Position numbers and translations under genes: made by a program. 64,000 nt of DNA from an uncultured Clostridia bacterium (GTDB taxonomy: Bacteria > Bacillota > Clostridia > Christensenellales > Borkfalkiaceae): assembly GCA_944354125.1 (NCBI GenBank), contig CALVPT010000009.1, positions 17,336-81,335 of the forward strand. The letters run 5' to 3'. Numbering within the stretch: the stretch's first letter is position 1; each line of letters starts with the position of its first letter. Positions 61,478 through 64,000 of this stretch are shown here, piece after piece. Below the pieces are notes generated by a model that did no database searches, was not told the origin of the DNA, and saw only the letters and a program-made list of their open reading frames with translations.

Positions 61478-62203
61478 ATGCAATATTCAAAAGACGTTGA
61501 GAACATGATTTGCGTTGCCAAGGGCGTTTCCGGCAGATTCGAGCACGGCCCCGCTCCCATTCCCGAAGAAGGTCAGTGGATTCAGGCAAAGGAAATCAAG
61601 GACATTAAAGGTCTTACCCACGGCGTAGGTTGGTGCGCACCCCAGCAGGGCGCTTGTAAGCTTACCCTTAACATCAAAGACGGCATCATTCAGGAAGCCC
61701 TTGTAGAGACGATCGGTTGCTCCGGCATGACCCACTCGGCAGCTATGGCAGCAGAAATTCTTCCCCACAAGACCATTCTCGAAGCTCTGAATACCGACCT
61801 CGTCTGCGATGCAATCAACACCGCTATGAGAGAGCTCTTCCTGCAGATAGTCTACGGAAGATCCCAGTCGGCATTCTCCGACGACGGTCTGCCCATCGGC
61901 GCAGGTCTCGAAGACCTCGGCAAGGGTCTGCGTTCGCAGGTCGGCACCATGTACGGCACGGCTGCAAAGGGCGTAAGATATCTTGAAATGGCTGAAGGCT
62001 ATGTTCTTGCTCTTGCTCTCGATAAGAACAACGAAGTATGCGGCTATAAGTTCGTTTCCCTCGGCAAGATGACCGACTTCATAAAGAAGGGTCTTACCCC
62101 CAACGAGGCATATGAGAAGTCCATCGGCACGTATGGCAGATACACCAAGGAACAGGGTGCTGTCAAGCACATCGACCCCAGAACCGACAAGGAGGTTGAC
62201 TAA
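61478..62203 (+). CDS. NifU/IscU-like iron-sulphur scaffold protein
   Basis: This 241-residue protein resembles Fe-S cluster assembly scaffolds of the NifU N-terminal type but is longer than IscU (about 130). Cysteines at 53 and 60 (GWCAPQQGACKL), 81 (TIGCSGMTHSAAMAAEIL) and 110 are candidate cluster ligands; the GCSGMTHS loop matches the second Cys site of IscU. The last 100 residues are extra. TTGGAGGACAG precedes the ATG. Codon use rich in GCT, CTT and GGT suggests high expression. It is 2 nt upstream of the GGGtGRT gene, with which it forms a conserved pair in Clostridia. Confidence 0.8.
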   Translation: MQYSKDVENMICVAKGVSGRFEHGPAPIPEEGQWIQAKEIKDIKGLTHGVGWCAPQQGACKLTLNIKDGIIQEALVETIGCSGMTHSAAMAAEILPHKTILEALNTDLVCDAINTAMRELFLQIVYGRSQSAFSDDGLPIGAGLEDLGKGLRSQVGTMYGTAAKGVRYLEMAEGYVLALALDKNNEVCGYKFVSLGKMTDFIKKGLTPNEAYEKSIGTYGRYTKEQGAVKHIDPRTDKEVD

Positions 62204-62205
62204 TT

Positions 62206-63207
62206 ATGGCACTTTTTGAAGGCTATGAAAGAAGAGTAGACAAGATCTTAGGCGTACTTAAAGAGTACGGCATCAATTCCATCGAAGAATGCAAGGACAT
62301 AACCCTTGCAAAGGGCATCGACTGCGATAAAATCGTAAGAGGCACCCAGCCCATCTGCTTCGAGAACGCTGTCTGGGCATATACCGTCGGCGCTGCAATC
62401 GCCATCAAGAAGGGCTGCAAGAAGGCCGCTGACGCCGCAGCCGCAATCGGTATCGGTCTGCAGAGTTTCTGCATCCCCGGCTCCGTCGCTGAAAACAGAA
62501 AGGTCGGCCTCGGCCACGGCAACCTCGGTTCCATGCTCCTTCACGAAGACACCGATTGCTTCTGCTTCCTTGCAGGTCACGAATCCTTCGCTGCAGCAGA
62601 AGGCGCAATCAAGATTGCCGAAAACGCAAACAAGGTAAGAGTTAAGCCCCTCAGAGTCATCCTCAACGGTCTCGGCAAGGATGCGGCTTATATCATCTCC
62701 CGTATCAACGGCTTCACCTATGTAAGGACGGAGTTCGACCCCTATACCGAGACGGTTAAGGTAGTTGACAGCGTTGCATTCTCCGACGGCGCACGCGCAA
62801 AGGTAAAGTGCTACGGCGCAGATAACGTACCCGAAGGCGTAGCAATCATGAAGCTCGAGCACGTATCCGTATCCATAACGGGTAACTCCACCAACCCCAC
62901 CCGTTTCCAGCACCCCGTTGCAGGCACCTACAAGAAATGGTGCGTTGAGAACGGTCAGAAGTACTTCTCGGTTGCATCCGGCGGCGGCACGGGCAGAACG
63001 CTTCATCCCGACAACATGGCAGCAGGTCCTTCCAGCTACGGCATGACCGATACGATGGGCAGAATGCACTCCGATGCGCAGTTCGCAGGTTCCTCCTCCG
63101 TTCCCGCACACGTAGAGATGATGGGTCTCATCGGTATGGGCAACAACCCCATGGTCGGTGCTACGGTTGCCGTTGCAGTTGCCGTTCAGGAAGGCATGAG
63201 CAAGTAA
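62206..63207 (+). CDS. GGGtGRT family protein of unknown function
   Basis: This 333-residue protein belongs to the GGGtGRT family, named for the motif at 259-265 (SGGGTGRTLHPDNMA). It is Gly/Ala-rich, soluble, and has several conserved-looking Cys (51, 71, 89, 118, 120, 202, 246) and a GLGHGNLGSMLLHEDTDCFCFLAGHESFAAAEGA segment. No catalytic function is known. The pairing with a NifU-like scaffold in one operon suggests a metal-cluster or metal-handling role. Codon use is biased like a highly expressed gene. Confidence 0.88.
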   Translation: MALFEGYERRVDKILGVLKEYGINSIEECKDITLAKGIDCDKIVRGTQPICFENAVWAYTVGAAIAIKKGCKKAADAAAAIGIGLQSFCIPGSVAENRKVGLGHGNLGSMLLHEDTDCFCFLAGHESFAAAEGAIKIAENANKVRVKPLRVILNGLGKDAAYIISRINGFTYVRTEFDPYTETVKVVDSVAFSDGARAKVKCYGADNVPEGVAIMKLEHVSVSITGNSTNPTRFQHPVAGTYKKWCVENGQKYFSVASGGGTGRTLHPDNMAAGPSSYGMTDTMGRMHSDAQFAGSSSVPAHVEMMGLIGMGNNPMVGATVAVAVAVQEGMSK

Positions 63208-63250
63208 TACACACAAGATACTGTGTTTTAACTCAATTAAATAACAAAAT

Positions 63251-63284
63251 AAAGTGGTTTTGGAAATTTTCCAAAACCACTTTT
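63251..63284 (+). terminator. Terminator after GGGtGRT gene
   Basis: AAAGTGGTTTTGG pairs with CCAAAACCACTTT, followed by TTCTTGTT. Confidence 0.88.
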
Positions 63285-63309
63285 CTTGTTAAATTTCTCA
63301 ACCATAGGG

Positions 63310-63417
63310 TTGAACGGGCTCTCAGTTCAACATTAGTTCAACATTCATTACCAATGTTGAACTGAGTTCAACGTCCGATTTTTTTACCGATGTTGAATTT
63401 TTCGGCAAAAATTCAAC
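63310..63417. repeat. Cluster of TTCAAC repeats next to integrase
   Basis: Seven copies of an AGTTCAACATT-like element occur in 108 bp, in both orientations: TTCAAC at 63326, 63337, 63367 and 63412, and the complement TTGAAC/T at 63310, 63357 and 63393. Two are 11 bp apart in direct repeat. They may be integrase arm-type sites or a regulatory region. No ORF is present. Confidence 0.7.
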
Positions 63418-63436
63418 ATCATTCTACTATGTCTAT

Positions 63437-64000
63437 TCAATTATACAGTTTATTAACTACAGCTCTGCCTCTGCTCCTTAAATTTTCCGTCGTATGTTCA
63501 TAGACATCGATAGTTATTTTTAAGTTGCTATGTCCAAGGCGTGTTTGAATATATTTCTGCTCGGCACCGGCTTCAAGTAACATACTCGCATGAGTATGAC
63601 GCAAAGAGTGAAAATCGAAATCAGGAAAAATTTCTTTCTTAATTACCCTTGATACGTGTTGCATTGTTCTGGGAGATACATAGGTACCGTTTTCTCTTAT
63701 ACATATTAGATTAATATGGTATCCGGAGTCATCATCGCTGATTTTATTTATGCCACACTCCCGTTCAGGCTTTGTCCCGTCAAAATATAAAGGATTTGCC
63801 GCGTAATAGTTTTTATAAAATATCCCATAGTAATCACGGGCTTTGAGCTGTCTATCTCTTGCGTTAGTCAAAATATTTGCCAACTCGTCACTTATTTCAA
63901 CCACTCTATAAGACTTATATTTAGGCGGGGCAAAATACCAAAATCCATTACCACATTCAGCCGTACCGTTCTTTTTTATTATTTCCTCAAGTTTACGCTC
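63437..64000 (-). CDS. Tyrosine site-specific integrase, N-terminal part outside window
   Basis: This is the C-terminal 187 codons of a phage- or ICE-type tyrosine recombinase; the frame stays open to the right window edge, and the GTG at 63904 is internal. The catalytic domain shows PPKYKSYRVVEISDEL, the HxxR box FHSLRHTHASMLLEAGA, the second His in RLGHSN and the nucleophile Tyr in DVYEHTT. The first active-site Arg lies beyond the window. Being the last gene next to terminator and repeats, it probably marks one end of an integrated element extending to the right. Confidence 0.93.
   Translation of the reverse strand, partial: ERKLEEIIKKNGTAECGNGFWYFAPPKYKSYRVVEISDELANILTNARDRQLKARDYYGIFYKNYYAANPLYFDGTKPERECGINKISDDDSGYHINLICIRENGTYVSPRTMQHVSRVIKKEIFPDFDFHSLRHTHASMLLEAGAEQKYIQTRLGHSNLKITIDVYEHTTENLRSRGRAVVNKLYN

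Noticed and set aside
1..64000. CRISPR array
   Set aside because: No set of regularly spaced direct repeats of 24-40 bp with unique spacers was seen; the TTCAAC repeats at 63.3 kb are short and in both orientations.

Overview
The window comes from a Gram-positive, spore-forming, anaerobic fermenter of the Bacillota (class Clostridia, judged by gene content). The evidence is a Spo0A master regulator and a YlbJ sporulation protein, an AckA-Pta acetate pathway, an NfnAB electron-bifurcating transhydrogenase, a T-box leader, an McsA-McsB-ClpC quality-control operon, and secreted lipoproteins with pectate-lyase and carbohydrate-binding features. The composition is moderately GC-rich and genes are tightly packed with many 4-nt stop/start overlaps. 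The species cannot be named from the sequence alone.

Layout. 1-7.3 kb: 3' part of a GH43 glycosidase, spo0A with two 0A-like boxes upstream, then an ABC-F protein and a heterodimeric ABC exporter. 7.4-10.4 kb: an RlmI-type RNA methyltransferase, an M29 aminopeptidase pair and tRNA-Ser(GGA). 10.4-13.1 kb: a small accessory pocket with a CPBP protease, a cluster of strong hairpins and a large serine recombinase. 13.2-17.5 kb: a Bce-type peptide-antibiotic sensing and resistance module (permease, ATPase, histidine kinase, response regulator) with a TTACA-N4-TGTAA operator. 17.8-28.5 kb: small membrane proteins, a RimK-like ligase, homoserine dehydrogenase, CoaX with a probable pantothenate ECF component, a NUDIX hydrolase, DUF4364, a TSCPD protein, NfnAB, and yceD-rpmF. 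28.6-34 kb: ackA-pta, tmcAL, RNase P RNA and pyruvate kinase. 34-41 kb: two large surface lipoproteins, a PL9 pectate lyase and a frameshifted Ig/carbohydrate-binding protein, then a 6S-like RNA. 41-48 kb: a complete aspartate/asparagine tRNA-charging cluster with an archaeal-type AspRS, GatB, GatA, GatC, a bacterial AspRS and a T-box leader. 48-57 kb: RarA, a patatin, YlbJ, PheA, DAHP synthase, CoaD, RsmD, a 5-FTHF cycloligase, Alr and a degenerate BirA-like protein. 57-63.2 kb: clpC-mcsB-mcsA, then a NifU-like scaffold followed by a GGGtGRT-family protein. 63.3-64 kb: the edge of an integrated element, with a tyrosine integrase running off the window and a cluster of TTCAAC repeats.

The least explained items are: (1) the NifU-like/GGGtGRT pair, which has a strong promoter, a leader hairpin and codon usage typical of high expression; (2) four promoters whose -10 box lies 6-7 nt before the start codon, implying leaderless mRNAs; (3) a Bce response regulator that appears to lack helix alpha2 and is preceded by a G9 tract; (4) a BirA-like protein that has lost the biotin-ligase signature motifs; (5) two AspRS types, both with residues linked to relaxed tRNA specificity, beside GatCAB; and (6) the integrase-linked TTCAAC repeats. 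All functional calls come from reading the sequence by eye; no database search was possible.
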